In this document: one piece after another, positions 8,610-17,021 of the stretch
How the letters are laid out: every line of letters starts with the position of its first letter
Numbering within the stretch: the first letter of the stretch is position 1
NCBI RefSeq assembly: GCF_002904295.1
Contig: NZ_PPHG01000027.1
Location: forward strand, 1-64,000
DNA from: Amycolatopsis sp. CA-128772
GTDB lineage: Bacteria > Actinomycetota > Actinomycetes > Mycobacteriales > Pseudonocardiaceae
Length of the DNA stretch: 64,000 nucleotides
Direction: 5' to 3'
Translations under genes and position numbers: made by a program
Notes under the pieces: model-generated
Seen by the model: only the letters and a program-made list of their open reading frames with translations
Database searches by the model: none
What the model was told of the DNA's origin: nothing

Positions 8610-9134
8610 ATGACCGCGAGTCTCTTGTGCGTGAAGCGGATCGCGGCGTCGCTGCTGACATTCGGAGCGGTCGCGAGTGCGACGATGGCGGCTGCGGCGC
8701 CGATCCAGGCAGCGGCACTCTGGCCCGCGGTCGGCGTGGTGTCCGAGCGACCGGACGTCGGCGCGGCCGGCGAGGGTGAGGCCAACGCGGACACGCCGGC
8801 GGTCGCGCCGGACGGAACCCTCACCTGGCCGACGCCCACTTCGTCGCACGTTCGGCCGATGTCGGCTGCGACGGCTCAGGGCTGAATCGCGGTCATCGCG
8901 CCCGCGGACGGCGCGCGAATCCGGTCGCGGCCGGTGGACGGTCCGGTGCTGGGCGCGATCGGCTACGGCGCCGGGTTCTGGGTCTGGTGCACGGGCGGGG
9001 CCTCCGACGGACACGCGTGGGGATGGTCCTACCGCGGCGGCACCTACGGCTGGGTCCGCGGCGACCTGTCGGAGGTCGAGCAGCACACCGGTCCAGGCGG
9101 AGGCGGCACCCCGCAGGTTCCGCGGTGCCCGTGA
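8610..9134 (+). pseudogene. Secreted SH3-type protein interrupted by an in-frame TGA
   Basis: ATG 8610 (no strong ribosome site) opens a signal-peptide-like start (SLLCVKRIAASLLTFGAVAS, cleavage near AAAAPIQA) and a linker, then stops at TGA 8883-8885. In exactly the same frame the reading continues for 82 codons to the TGA at 9132: IAVIAPADGARIRSRP, PVLGAIGYGAGFWVWC, WGWSYRG and GWVRGDL, which is the pattern of a bacterial SH3 domain (two short strands, an RSGP-like turn, a G-W wall). A single base change would therefore join signal peptide and domain. It may be a recent nonsense mutation, a sequencing error, or stop-codon readthrough; the upper half alone would be an 91-residue secreted peptide with no domain. 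Confidence 0.6.
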
Positions 9135-9288
9135 CGTCACACACGCTCTGATATCCGCCGGGTGTCGTGCGTGGGCGGGTCGGTCCGGCCGGTGTCCAAC
9201 CCTGGCCGGTCCGACGTCCCGCCCTCACTCGATCTGGCGAACCGGCGTGCTGTGGCACATCGATCTCGCCACCACGGACAGTTCGAGC

Positions 9289-9519
9289 TCACCGGTTACC
9301 GAGTCTGTGGATCCAATCGCGGACGACGTGCTCGGGCACGCCGAGCCGCGCGGCGATCTGGGGCCACCGCACATAGCGAGCCCGTAGCTCCATCACCTCC
9401 CACACCCGATACGGAGTGCGTTCGCCCCGTGGTAGCAGCAGTGGGCAGTTCCGGGCGGTAGGCGGCCAGGGCAGCCAGTCCGGGTCCGGCACGCCGTCGG
9501 CTGCGGATCGTCGGTGCAC
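9289..9519 (-). CDS. Small helix-turn-helix protein
   Basis: 76 residues from GTG 9519, lying just after the stop of the upstream membrane gene (9533). The last 35 residues form a neat HTH: ELRARYVRWPQIAARLGVPE HVVRDWIHRL in order, resembling sigma/GntR-type recognition helices; the first 40 are proline-rich (PDPDWLPWPPTARNCPLLLP). Probably last gene of the minus-strand run that begins at 12031. Role unknown. Confidence 0.5.
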   Translation of the reverse strand: MHRRSAADGVPDPDWLPWPPTARNCPLLLPRGERTPYRVWEVMELRARYVRWPQIAARLGVPEHVVRDWIHRLGNR

Positions 9520-9532
9520 TGCGGTGATGTGC

Positions 9533-9832
9533 TCACCGATCGTCGGCCAGCTTCCGCCCCTTGTTGTCGACTTCGGCTGGTGCTGGCGCGTGTTCGGGCT
9601 TGACATCTTCTTTCCTGGGTTCCTTCCTGAGCCGGCGTATCCTGGACACGAACAACGCGCCGCCCCCGCCGACATCAGCGATCACCGCTACCCACGTGGC
9701 GACGGTGCCGGAGACCGGGTGCCAGCGGGTGAAAACCATGGCGATGATCGGAATGACCAGCGCTGCGACGCACGGCACTCCGATGGCGTCGCCGAGGACG
9801 CGACCCAAAGAGGGGAGCTGCGGGGATGGCAT
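9533..9832 (-). CDS. Small two-helix membrane protein
   Basis: 99 residues. Hydrophobic segments at about 17-34 (GVPCVAALVIPIIAMVF) and 43-62 (TVATWVAVIADVGGGGALFV) are followed by a charged cytoplasmic-type tail (RIRRLRKEPRKEDVKPEH). The ATG at 9832 abuts the stop of the upstream ORF (TGAATG), which supports co-translation. No family recognised. Confidence 0.55.
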   Translation of the reverse strand: MPSPQLPSLGRVLGDAIGVPCVAALVIPIIAMVFTRWHPVSGTVATWVAVIADVGGGGALFVSRIRRLRKEPRKEDVKPEHAPAPAEVDNKGRKLADDR

Positions 9833-9964
9833 TCAACGCTCGGGCGGCAGGATGTCGAAGAACGCTGTGAGCAGAGCGGGATCGCACCCGAGAAAGTCCC
9901 GGATCTGATGCCACAGGTGCTCAGCGCGTACCCAGTCGTGATGCTCGTGCCGGGCGGATGTCAT
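9833..9964 (-). CDS. Short ORF coupled to the membrane gene
   Basis: 43 codons from ATG 9964, beginning MTSARHEHHDWVRAEHLWHQ and ending FFDILPPER, with protein-like composition. Its stop is immediately followed by the start of the 9832 gene. It overlaps the tail of the broken reading frame upstream, so it might be the real downstream cistron or a leftover of that gene. Low-to-moderate confidence. Confidence 0.4.
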   Translation of the reverse strand: MTSARHEHHDWVRAEHLWHQIRDFLGCDPALLTAFFDILPPER

Positions 9965-10272
9965 CGTCGTCGCGTTGGGAGAGGTGTTCCTCGGTGTAGG
10001 CGTCCAAGGATTCTCGGCCGCCCCCGGCGTCGCGGGCAAGCAGGAAAATCGCCCAATCCTAGTCAAGCTCTTCGTGGCTGGGTAGGTCGTGGAGCCACGT
10101 CATCGACCGCTGCTGGCCGGCGCCGTCCTGGCGTTGCATCCGCAATACCCATTCGCGGCGGGTGTGCCCGCGACGCTCGAACGTCCCGAGGAGGCCATGA
10201 GAGGCAACGGATGCGGTAGTTCTGGGCGAAGTCCAGACCGAGTATCTCGTGGGCGTTGTCATGGCGGCTCAT
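9921..10272 (-). pseudogene. Broken small gene with frameshift and TAG stop
   Basis: An ATG at 10272 overlaps the stop of the upstream gene (ATGA) and opens MSRHDNAHEILGLDFAQNYR with good protein character. Near 10200 that frame degenerates into Arg/Pro-rich noise, while the neighbouring frame becomes protein-like (GLLGTFERRGHTRREWVLRM, SMTWLHDLPSHEELD), hits TAG at 10059-10061, and then goes on in the same frame (DWAIFLLARDAGGRESLDAY TEEHL) to TGA at 9921. I read this as one gene of about 115 codons carrying one frameshift and one nonsense change. No family recognised. Confidence 0.45.
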
Positions 10273-10700
10273 CGGTTGATCTCCGGAGGTGTCGGTGCAC
10301 CGCAACACAAACGGCGGTCGTTCAATCCAGGCCGGGGTACCGGGGCGTGATCGCCGGCGCCGATGAGATCGGATGCGGCGTCCGTCGCGCATTGGCTGCG
10401 GCCCCACCGGCGGTACAGAAGAATCAAGCCGGTCAGAGCGGCCCGCACTCCGGAGGATTCGTCGTGGGTTCGCCCGAGTCTGAGTATCCGGAACCAGCCG
10501 GATTCGGCCAGTGCCCTGTCGCCGTCGTGTTCGGCGCACTCGGCCGCCCGTGTCAGGAGTTCGATGACCGCTGCGGGGTTGCGGGTATCGATCGCGGCCT
10601 GCTCGCCCAGCGCGGCAAGGGCTGTGCGCCACGCCGGGCCGGTCAGGAAGGCAGGAGCCGGCTGCGGTGAGCTACCGGGGTACGGGGTTCCGGCGCGCAT
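10269..10700 (-). CDS. Hypothetical helical protein coupled to XRE gene
   Basis: 143 residues from ATG 10700 (AGAGGG upstream), overlapping the 3' end of the XRE gene by 29 bases. The middle (WRTALAALGEQAAIDTRN, VIELLTRAAECAEHDGDRAL, GVRAALTGLILLYRRWG) looks like one or two TPR-type helical hairpins. Its stop overlaps the start of the next, broken gene. Probably works with the XRE protein; no further function visible. Confidence 0.55.
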   Translation of the reverse strand: MRAGTPYPGSSPQPAPAFLTGPAWRTALAALGEQAAIDTRNPAAVIELLTRAAECAEHDGDRALAESGWFRILRLGRTHDESSGVRAALTGLILLYRRWGRSQCATDAASDLIGAGDHAPVPRPGLNDRRLCCGAPTPPEINR

Positions 10701-11253
10701 CGCGCCCTCTCTGAAAGTCCCGCATGGCCACGACCGCGGCCACCGCGCCGTCGATTCCCATAGTGTCGGCGACCGCAGCGACCTGCTCGAGTGACCGCAT
10801 CGGCTCCCGCCCCTGCCAAACGCGTTCCAGCAGGGACAACGGCACACCAGCCCGCTCAGCCAGTGCTTCCACGCTCATGCCGGCGCTCAGGCAGGTGTCC
10901 CGTAGCCAGTGACCGAATCCGTGCTGTGACGGCGCCGGGATGTCGTCCACACCAAGCACTGCGTCCGTCTGGTTCCCCAGGTCCCCCTGCAACCGGGCGA
11001 GATCCATTCTCAGGAGACGGACGTGTCTGCTTACCGCCTCCGTCTGCAGCGTGAAGCACCAGCCCGTCCAGTCGTCCTCTGCGGCGTGACCCAGCTCGGC
11101 CAGCCGTTCACCAGCAAGCCGGAACATCTCCGCGTTGTACCGGTGAAACTCGATCCACCGCACCCGATCAGCGCCCGGACCCGAGTTCCGGATATTCATG
11201 TCGCTCTGCGCGGCCGACAACGTCTCGGGCACCACCGTGATCTCCGTCGTCAT
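10672..11253 (-). CDS. XRE-like regulator with C-terminal HTH
   Basis: 193 residues from ATG 11253 (GTGAGG upstream), 5 bases after the stop of the DUF5753 gene, so the two are co-transcribed. The N-terminal two-thirds is helical with Trp-rich WIEFHRYNAEMFRLAGERLA and DDWTGWCFTLQTEA. The C-terminal third is a HTH: GMSVEALAERAGVPLSLLER followed by VWQGREPMRSLEQVAAVA. The unusual order (sensor first, HTH last) differs from the classic XRE-DUF5753 layout of its neighbour. DNA-binding role inferred. Confidence 0.6.
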   Translation of the reverse strand: MTTEITVVPETLSAAQSDMNIRNSGPGADRVRWIEFHRYNAEMFRLAGERLAELGHAAEDDWTGWCFTLQTEAVSRHVRLLRMDLARLQGDLGNQTDAVLGVDDIPAPSQHGFGHWLRDTCLSAGMSVEALAERAGVPLSLLERVWQGREPMRSLEQVAAVADTMGIDGAVAAVVAMRDFQRGRDARRNPVPR

Positions 11254-11257
11254 GACC

Positions 11258-12031
11258 TCACGCCCTGTCGACACGGTCGATCGCTTCCCGCTCCAGCGCT
11301 TTGAACGTCGACCGGTAGCTCTGTACCAGGCGTCGTTCATTGACGAAGATGACGTTGTCGTGGTGGCGCAACGCGACAGTGAAGGTTTTGCCGGCCGTCT
11401 CATAGACCGTGAAAGGCTCGATCCTTCTTGCCCTGTCGGTGCTCTCTGGAACGTGCATGATCCTCAGCTGAGGAAAAACCGACATCGTGTTGATGGCGTG
11501 AAGCTGTGACTCGGGTGCTGACGCCAACGCTGCTGCGCTCAACAGCACGGTCCGCAGTCGAGGCTGATTTCGGGCCAGCTGCCGGGCTTGTCGGACGAGA
11601 AGTTCTACGTCAACATCGTTAGGCGCTGTCTGGTCACGCTGCAGAATCGCACGAACGTACTCCCCGGTTTGCATCGGTTCTGGGACGGTGTGTGGTGCCC
11701 ATTCCCAGGCACGGACGGCGATCTCATCAAACTTTCCCTGCAGGCTGGGGGTGTCTGGACTGAGGATTTCGATAAACGTCGGGAAGTCGAGCTGGTGCCA
11801 GAGCCGCATGATGCATTGATGTTCGGCCGGGCTGACGCGGAGGAATCCCAGCAGGCGCGCCACCTCGCCGATCCCCGGCGCCCGCTTGCCGGTTTCCCAG
11901 CACGACAAAGTTTGAGCCGAGACGCCCAGCTTGTCGGCGAACTTGCGCAGGCCCAGTCCTCGAACTGTTCTGGCGGTCCGCAGAGAGTCGCTCAAGGCCA
12001 GTAGTGCCGGAAGTGACTTACGTTCGGTCAT
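11258..12031 (-). CDS. XRE regulator, DUF5753 type
   Basis: 257 residues from ATG 12031. An N-terminal HTH (about 15-70: LRTARTVRGLGLRKFADKLG, VSAQTLSCWETGKRAPG) is followed by a DUF5753-like sensor region (WAPHTVPEPMQTGEYVRAIL, ELLVRQARQLARNQPRLRTV, FPQLRIMHVPEST, VFVNERRLVQSYRSTF). Proteins of this kind are abundant in actinomycetes and often pair with a DUF397 gene or with small effectors. First gene of a minus-strand run reaching down to 9289. Upstream lies the DUF574 methyltransferase. Confidence 0.75.
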   Translation of the reverse strand: MTERKSLPALLALSDSLRTARTVRGLGLRKFADKLGVSAQTLSCWETGKRAPGIGEVARLLGFLRVSPAEHQCIMRLWHQLDFPTFIEILSPDTPSLQGKFDEIAVRAWEWAPHTVPEPMQTGEYVRAILQRDQTAPNDVDVELLVRQARQLARNQPRLRTVLLSAAALASAPESQLHAINTMSVFPQLRIMHVPESTDRARRIEPFTVYETAGKTFTVALRHHDNVIFVNERRLVQSYRSTFKALEREAIDRVDRA

Positions 12032-12084
12032 GCAGGTTCTCGTTCCAGGTGGAGGACGGGACGATCGCAACGTCGACACCACAC

Positions 12085-13011
12085 TCAGGGAGCCTCGATC
12101 GAGGTCACCGGCCTTGCCTCCGTCCGCCGACGGCGATGGCCCGCTGGGCTGCCTGAGCGGAGCGCCACGCCGGAGCTGCGCGGGCCACGTTGGCTGAGCA
12201 GTGCGGTGCGCATGACGGGGCCAGCCGCATTCCGGTCCAGCGCAGCCGGCATGACGAAGTCTGTCGTGACGTCCGCGACGTCGCCGAGCAGCTGATCGGC
12301 GGCGAGCCGGTTCTCGACGGCGAGCGGGATGCCGGCTTCGGCGAAGCGGGCGGGGAGTGAGGACACACCGGTGTCGTCTTGATCGTCGGTCCCGTACGTG
12401 ATGAGCGCGGTGGTCGCCGCGCGGCTGCCAGACGGTGCGCTCTCGAGCAGCGCCAGGATGGCGGCGAGGCGGATCCCGGCTGGCCGGAACAGCCCGGTGG
12501 CGAGGATGCCGACTGGCGCGCCGGCGGTGAGCAAGCGTGCGACCACGGGTGTTGCTGCGAGGTCGTGGTGGCGGTCGGCGGGCAGGCAGAGGACGTGGGC
12601 GCGGCCGGCGGCGGCGCCGTGGTCGATGCGGTCGTGCAGGTGCTGGGTGACAGGATCGTGTTCGATCACCACGATCCGCGCGCCGGCGTCGTGCAGGTCG
12701 GTCAACGTGGACGAGTGAGCCCAGATGGGCAGGCCGCCGGTGCCGAGGACGAGGAAGTCACGTAGCCCGTGGTCGAGCATGGCCGCTGCGGCGCTGCGGT
12801 CCCAGGTGGCGGCCGCGATCGCCAGTCGGGGCAGCTGCGGGTGGTCGGCGAGGAGATGGTCGGCGAAGAGGCGGTCGACGGTGGTGTTGAGGTGGCCGTC
12901 GAGCAGGTAGTCGGCGACCGCGTCCCGGCGAGGGCTTTCGACGTCGATGTGGACGCGTTCGCCGTCGTGCGCGCGCGGGTGAGCGGGTGTGGCTGCGGTG
13001 CGTGGTGGCAT
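12085..13011 (-). CDS. SAM-dependent methyltransferase, DUF574 type
   Basis: 308 residues from ATG 13011 (GGAAAG upstream). The pattern is that of the actinobacterial S-adenosyl methyltransferase family (DUF574, Methyltransf_19): IDVESPRRDAVADYLLDGHL, then WDRSAAAAMLDHGLRDFLVL GTGGLP for the SAM loop, IVVIEHDPVTQ for the acidic strand, and LPADRHHD. The usual SARVYDYLLGGK and GSGxPT are altered here to a diverged form, so binding of SAM is likely but substrate is unknown. Two paralogues lie at 14.4 and 46.4 kb. A hairpin at 13071-13111 separates it from the protease. Confidence 0.75.
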   Translation of the reverse strand: MPPRTAATPAHPRAHDGERVHIDVESPRRDAVADYLLDGHLNTTVDRLFADHLLADHPQLPRLAIAAATWDRSAAAAMLDHGLRDFLVLGTGGLPIWAHSSTLTDLHDAGARIVVIEHDPVTQHLHDRIDHGAAAGRAHVLCLPADRHHDLAATPVVARLLTAGAPVGILATGLFRPAGIRLAAILALLESAPSGSRAATTALITYGTDDQDDTGVSSLPARFAEAGIPLAVENRLAADQLLGDVADVTTDFVMPAALDRNAAGPVMRTALLSQRGPRSSGVALRSGSPAGHRRRRTEARPVTSIEAP

Positions 13012-13070
13012 GTCGAGGTGCTTTCCAGGCTGGACGGGTGTTCCCGCGGTGGTGGGCGGCCCCGTCGGGC

Positions 13071-13111
13071 CCGGGGTGGCCACGGCATCGGATCGGCCGC
13101 GGCCACCCCGG
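13071..13111 (-). terminator. Terminator-like hairpin after the protease gene
   Basis: Perfect 11-base-pair arms (CCGGGGTGGCC at 13071-13081 and its complement at 13101-13111) with a 19-base loop, 19 bases past the protease stop and upstream of the methyltransferase. Confidence 0.65.
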
Positions 13112-13129
13112 GGACAGGTGCCGCGTGGG

Positions 13130-14131
13130 TCAGCCGACGGGCGTGGCCGACGTGGTGTGGGTGGTGGCGCCGGGGGCGCCGGGCAGCAGCGTGCGGATTT
13201 GCTGGGTGATCCACCACTGGTAGGCGTGGAGGTCGGTGTAGATGGCCGCGCTGCCGCAGAACTCGGCGATGGTGCGGGAAGCCGCGCCGAGCAGGTACCA
13301 GTCGCCGCCGTGGCGCTGCAGGAGCCCGGAGCCGGAGTCGCCGTTGCAGACGCCGCCACCGGTCGGCGGGACACCGGCGCACAGCTCACCGGCGCCGATA
13401 CCGCCGAGGGCGCACCTGCCCGCGCGCAGGAGCGGGACGTCGAGCTGGCTGAGCTGGGCCGGTGCGGGGCCGGTCCAAGCGGCCGGGTCGGTGGTGATGC
13501 CCCAGCCGATGATTCGGGCGGGCTGCCACGGCCACGCGGGGGCGATGCGGGCAGGGCGGACGCCGTCGATGTGGCCGTGGACCCGGATGAGGGAGACGTC
13601 CCAGATCTTGCCTTCATTGTCCGGCAGACCCCATGCCCAGCGCGGCGGCACCACGATCTTGGCGCCGGTGCGGACGACACCGCCCTGCAGCCGGTTGGGC
13701 GACCCGAACCGCGCGTGATAGATCGCGGGATCGCTGCGGTCGATGGTCGGGTTGCGCAGGTCGGTGCGGAAGCGGGCGAAGATCTTCTTCGCCGCGGGGC
13801 TCATCCGCGCTTGCTCTTCGGGACTGGGGGTGTTGCTGAGGCAGTGGCTGGCCGTGGCAGCCACCGCGGCCGGTCTACCGGTTTCGTCGTAGCCTTGCGC
13901 GAGGAGGGTGAGTCCGCAGGAGTGCCAGTCGGGATCGTCGTGGTCGAGCAGCTGCAGGGATCCGGCGCCGGCGTAGGCAACCGGGGCGGGGTCGCCGCCG
14001 ACGATCCGCGGCGACGCCGTGGCGGTGGACGGTGAGGGCGGGAGTGTGCCGGTGTCGGCGGTCGCGGCGGAGATGCCGAACAGCATCGGCAGCAAGGCGA
14101 GCGCTGTTGCGGCCGTTGTTCTGAGACGCAC
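13130..14131 (-). CDS. Secreted trypsin-like (S1) serine protease
   Basis: 333 residues from GTG 14131, followed by a signal peptide (RLRTTAATALALLPMLFGIS AATAD). The mature start is near RIVGGDPAP, the typical activation boundary of S1 proteases. Catalytic triad: His in AATASHC, Asp in WDVSLIRVHG, Ser in CNGDSGSGLLQ; extra cysteines (CGLTLL, CALGG, CAGVPP, FCGSAAIY) suggest disulfides. Extracellular endopeptidase, probable specificity basic residues by family, not shown. The open frame continues upstream, but only GTG 14131 gives a clean signal peptide. Flanked by hairpins on both sides, so probably monocistronic. Confidence 0.9.
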   Translation of the reverse strand: MRLRTTAATALALLPMLFGISAATADTGTLPPSPSTATASPRIVGGDPAPVAYAGAGSLQLLDHDDPDWHSCGLTLLAQGYDETGRPAAVAATASHCLSNTPSPEEQARMSPAAKKIFARFRTDLRNPTIDRSDPAIYHARFGSPNRLQGGVVRTGAKIVVPPRWAWGLPDNEGKIWDVSLIRVHGHIDGVRPARIAPAWPWQPARIIGWGITTDPAAWTGPAPAQLSQLDVPLLRAGRCALGGIGAGELCAGVPPTGGGVCNGDSGSGLLQRHGGDWYLLGAASRTIAEFCGSAAIYTDLHAYQWWITQQIRTLLPGAPGATTHTTSATPVG

Positions 14132-14191
14132 GAGGTGAATGTCCCTTCTCGACAACGAATTCGGCGCAGCTAGGGCGCCTGGTGTGGTGTG

Positions 14192-14235
14192 GGTGCCTGG
14201 CCGTGCTTGGGGGGCCGTGAGCACGGCCAGGCACC
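14192..14235. terminator. Perfect 16-bp hairpin upstream of the protease
   Basis: Arms GGTGCCTGGCCGTGCT (14192-14207) and complement (14220-14235) around a 12-base loop. Together with the hairpin at 14328-14371 it insulates the protease from the methyltransferase operon. Confidence 0.65.
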
Positions 14236-14327
14236 GGTGTTCACCCGCGATCGGAGAAGGCCGGTTGCTTGACCTGTGATCGCGGGCAGGTGACCGGCCA
14301 TCCCGGTAGCCGGTCGGATCCGGGTAA

Positions 14328-14371
14328 CCGGTGTCCTCGCGCGGGTATCCCGTTTCGTGCGAGGACACCGG
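14328..14371 (-). terminator. Hairpin after the DUF574 methyltransferase
   Basis: Arms CCGGTGTCCTCGC (14328-14340) and its exact complement (14359-14371) with an 18-base loop, 50 bases beyond the stop of the 14421-15434 gene. Confidence 0.6.
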
Positions 14372-14420
14372 CCCCGCTTCCCCGACCGTCCGCGACATCG
14401 GGGCACGGGCGGTCAGGAAG

Positions 14421-15434
14421 TCAGGGGCGTGCCGGCCGCCACGGGGGTTCCGGCAGGCCGTGGTCCGGTCCAGGTTTCTGGGTGAGGACCGCGGCGGTGA
14501 AATTCCCGCACACCGGCGTGTTGGTGGGCGGCCCGTCGGGAAACCAGGCGAACGCGGGGCCGATCCCAGGCGGTAGCAGGGTGGTGCCGCGGATCATCGC
14601 TTCGATCTGGGCTTCGGTGGCGAGACTTCCGGTACCGGGGCCACGGCTCTGCAGCGCAGCTTCGAACTCGAGTGCCTGGAGGGCGAGGTCGGGATGCTTA
14701 GGCTGCAGCAGGTGCGTCATGGCCAGGAACGCAGTGGCGGGCAGCCGGGCGAGATGATCCTGCACGACCTGGGCAGCCTCGGCGCGGGTGCCGCCGTGGA
14801 AGGACATCACCCCGCCCAGCAGCAGCGCCACGTGATCGTAGTCAGGTAAGACCAGGCCCGGGGTTTCCTCGGCGGTGTTGTAGAGCGTGTCCCACATCGC
14901 GTGGGGATCCCAGGGGTCGGCGTCGACGACGTGGACGCCGTTGTTCGCGTCGGCGAGCGTGCGCAGATGCGCGAGGACCACGGGGTCGTGTTCGACGTAG
15001 ATCACGCTCGCACGAGCGGTGGTCTGCTCGGGGTTGCGGTTGGTCGCCTCGGTGCGGCGGACGATCGAGTGCAGGTCGTGTTCCTCAGCGATGTTGGGCA
15101 GTCCCGCGCCGGCAACCACGATGGTGCTGACGCCCTGCCGGGCAACGAGGTAGGCGGCTGTGCGATCAAGGAACGAACGTTCGGACCGGAACACGAACCC
15201 CGCGCCGGGCACCTGCGCTTCGAGCCGAAGCGCAGCGTCACGTTCGTTGTGGTGGGCGAATTTGACGCAGGGGACATCGCGGTTGTCGCTGTTTCGTCCT
15301 TGCCGGAAGGCATCGAGAAGAAAGGCGAGGTTGATGCGGTCAGGATTCGTGCCGGCCGGTCTTTGCCACCACGGCTTACCTGCTGTCGTGGTTTGGTGGC
15401 TCAGGGTGATTTGTGTCGATTCTGTTGGCCTCAT
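14421..15434 (-). CDS. SAM-dependent methyltransferase, DUF574 type
   Basis: 337 residues. Family marks: FLLDAFRQGRNSDNRDVP, FLDRTAAYLVARQGVSTIVV, AGAGLPNIAEEHDLHSIVR, VIYVEHDPVVLAHLRTL, VDADPWDP and AFLAMTHLLQP, i.e. a class I fold with an altered SAM loop. Starts with ATGA overlap on the upstream XRE-like gene, so the regulator and enzyme are co-translated, a pairing seen often for this family in actinomycetes. Substrate unknown. Confidence 0.78.
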   Translation of the reverse strand: MRPTESTQITLSHQTTTAGKPWWQRPAGTNPDRINLAFLLDAFRQGRNSDNRDVPCVKFAHHNERDAALRLEAQVPGAGFVFRSERSFLDRTAAYLVARQGVSTIVVAGAGLPNIAEEHDLHSIVRRTEATNRNPEQTTARASVIYVEHDPVVLAHLRTLADANNGVHVVDADPWDPHAMWDTLYNTAEETPGLVLPDYDHVALLLGGVMSFHGGTRAEAAQVVQDHLARLPATAFLAMTHLLQPKHPDLALQALEFEAALQSRGPGTGSLATEAQIEAMIRGTTLLPPGIGPAFAWFPDGPPTNTPVCGNFTAAVLTQKPGPDHGLPEPPWRPARP

Positions 15435-15895
15435 GGGTGTACCGGCGCCTCGGTGGACAGCAGGATGGTCAGGTGTGCGATGCTCAGGCGGCTGCGATCC
15501 GCAAAGCTTGCGAGGTCGTCCGGGTTTAGCGCACGAAACGACGGTTCTCCGGTGTAAAGCCGTTGTTGTGCCCAGCGGGCCGCGGGACGGAGCGCGTCGA
15601 TCTGGGTGGCGGCGAGCGCGGTGAAATCCACGGCGAGTTCGGGATTCCAGCCGATGCGACGCTCAGCTCGTGCCAGGAGCTCCGAGGGCCGGATCAGGTA
15701 GAGCCGGCTCGCGTCGCCGAGCTGGCGCAGAGACATCGAGCGAGTGGCTTTCTCCCACGTGATGAGGGTTCGCGCCTTCACCTGGTTGTTGCACCATGCG
15801 GCGAGCGCAGCGCGAGACCAGCCGCGGTCTTCCCGCTGCTGCTGTAGTTCCGTATCCACGGCGTGGGCGAGCCCGCCGGTGTCGGTGGTGGTCAT
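15431..15895 (-). CDS. XRE-like regulator coupled to methyltransferase
   Basis: 154 residues from ATG 15895. N-terminal HTH at about 15-70: ELQQQREDRGWSRAALAAWC, NNQVKARTLITWEKATRSMS, LRQLGDASRLYLIRPSELL. The second half has no recognised domain. The stop overlaps the methyltransferase start by ATGA. Likely controls its own operon. Confidence 0.7.
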   Translation of the reverse strand: MTTTDTGGLAHAVDTELQQQREDRGWSRAALAAWCNNQVKARTLITWEKATRSMSLRQLGDASRLYLIRPSELLARAERRIGWNPELAVDFTALAATQIDALRPAARWAQQRLYTGEPSFRALNPDDLASFADRSRLSIAHLTILLSTEAPVHP

Positions 15896-16365
15896 CGGGT
15901 TCTTCCAAGGCTTCCTGGAGCGGGTGGATGGTCTGTGGGAAGTCGGGGTCGCGAGTCGGCTAATGCCGTATCCGGGCCGTCGGCGTGCGCGAGTCGAGGA
16001 AGTCGTGCAGCGGCCGCGCGCGCACGATGGTCCACCAATAGGCCTCGGGCCTCGCGCCGTCGGTTACTGGCATGGTGGATCCGCGCTAGCCGGAGAGTCG
16101 GTCACATCGCCTGGCGGGTCGGTACCCGCGACGTCATTAAGGCATCGAGGTCTCGCACAGGTCACAGGGGCTGAGGTGCCGCGGAAGCGGGGCCGACGGG
16201 ACCGAGCGGCATCCACGGTGTCGCGCCGGGAGTCCGCTGACGCGCACGCGGGTGCGAGCACGCCGGTGGACTCGAACGTGGCACCGTCGACGCGATGGAT
16301 CCGCGGATGGTTGGTGGACGGCGACCGCAGAACGGTAGCGGTCGGCCGACTGGCTGAGGGCGCCG
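15896..16365. other. Intergenic region with one possible 37-codon ORF
   Basis: 470 bases between two minus-strand operons. On the minus strand an ATG at 16073 opens 37 codons to TAG at 15960 with protein-like composition (ARPEAYWWTIVRARPLHDFL), but it has no clear ribosome site; it could be a small peptide or the remnant of a longer gene. Nothing else stands out. Confidence 0.35.
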
Positions 16366-16530
16366 TCATGCGGCGGCCCGGCGTTTCCATCGGCGGTCAC
16401 CCTTCGCGGCAGGTTGGTGTCGCGGTCGGTTCGTCGTGCACGGCGTGGCTGGCTTCTTGTGACTGACAGGTGGATTCCCACCTGGGCCGGTGCCCTTGTG
16501 ATCGGTGTGCACCTTGCTGCGTTCGGTCAT
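16366..16530 (-). CDS. Short basic ORF, coupled
   Basis: 54 codons from ATG 16530, overlapping the stop of the upstream gene (ATGA). Very basic and without hydrophobic core (MTERSKVHTDHKGTG, ending RRWKRRAAA). The overlap is the main support; it may be a small nucleic-acid-binding protein or not expressed. Confidence 0.35.
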   Translation of the reverse strand: MTERSKVHTDHKGTGPGGNPPVSHKKPATPCTTNRPRHQPAAKGDRRWKRRAAA

Positions 16531-17021
16531 GCGGGTCCGCCGTCCGACCGTCCGCCGTTGTCCTTGTTGCCGATGGCGCCGTCGTGTTCGTCGCCGAGCG
16601 GGTTGATCTCGGCGATGATCGACGGGGATAAAGCCGCCGCAAGTCGGTACAGCCGCCCCGTGACCTGCGCGCAATCGTCGGCGAACGCATCGATTTCCAT
16701 CGCCACCGAGTCAGCTCCCGCTAAGCCGCCCGCAACTTGCTCGGCGAGGCCGAGGGTGGTCCGCAGTTCCTGGGCAACTTCCGCTGCGACCTGCCGTGGG
16801 TCGTCGGCCGGCTGCTCGCGACGAGCGTAGGCGTGGATAAGGACCTGTGCTGCGACCCCGATCAGGTCGTAGCCGAGCTTCCTGTAGGACGTCCAGTCGT
16901 GACGGTCACGCTCGGCATAGGCGAGGCGTAACAACGCATCGGTGTAGGCGTCGGTGATCAGGCCGAGGAGCTTGATCGGCGGTGTGCCGGGGTGATCCAG
17001 CAATCGTTCGGAGTCGGTCAT
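16527..17021 (-). CDS. Hypothetical helical protein
   Basis: 164 residues from ATG 17021, whose ATG overlaps the upstream stop (TGATG). Predominantly alpha-helical: LLGLITDAYTDALLRLAYAE, LIGVAAQVLIHAYARREQ, VAAEVAQELRTTLGLAEQVA. No motif recognised. Lies in a run of small minus-strand genes that begins at 17209. Confidence 0.55.
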   Translation of the reverse strand: MTDSERLLDHPGTPPIKLLGLITDAYTDALLRLAYAERDRHDWTSYRKLGYDLIGVAAQVLIHAYARREQPADDPRQVAAEVAQELRTTLGLAEQVAGGLAGADSVAMEIDAFADDCAQVTGRLYRLAAALSPSIIAEINPLGDEHDGAIGNKDNGGRSDGGPA

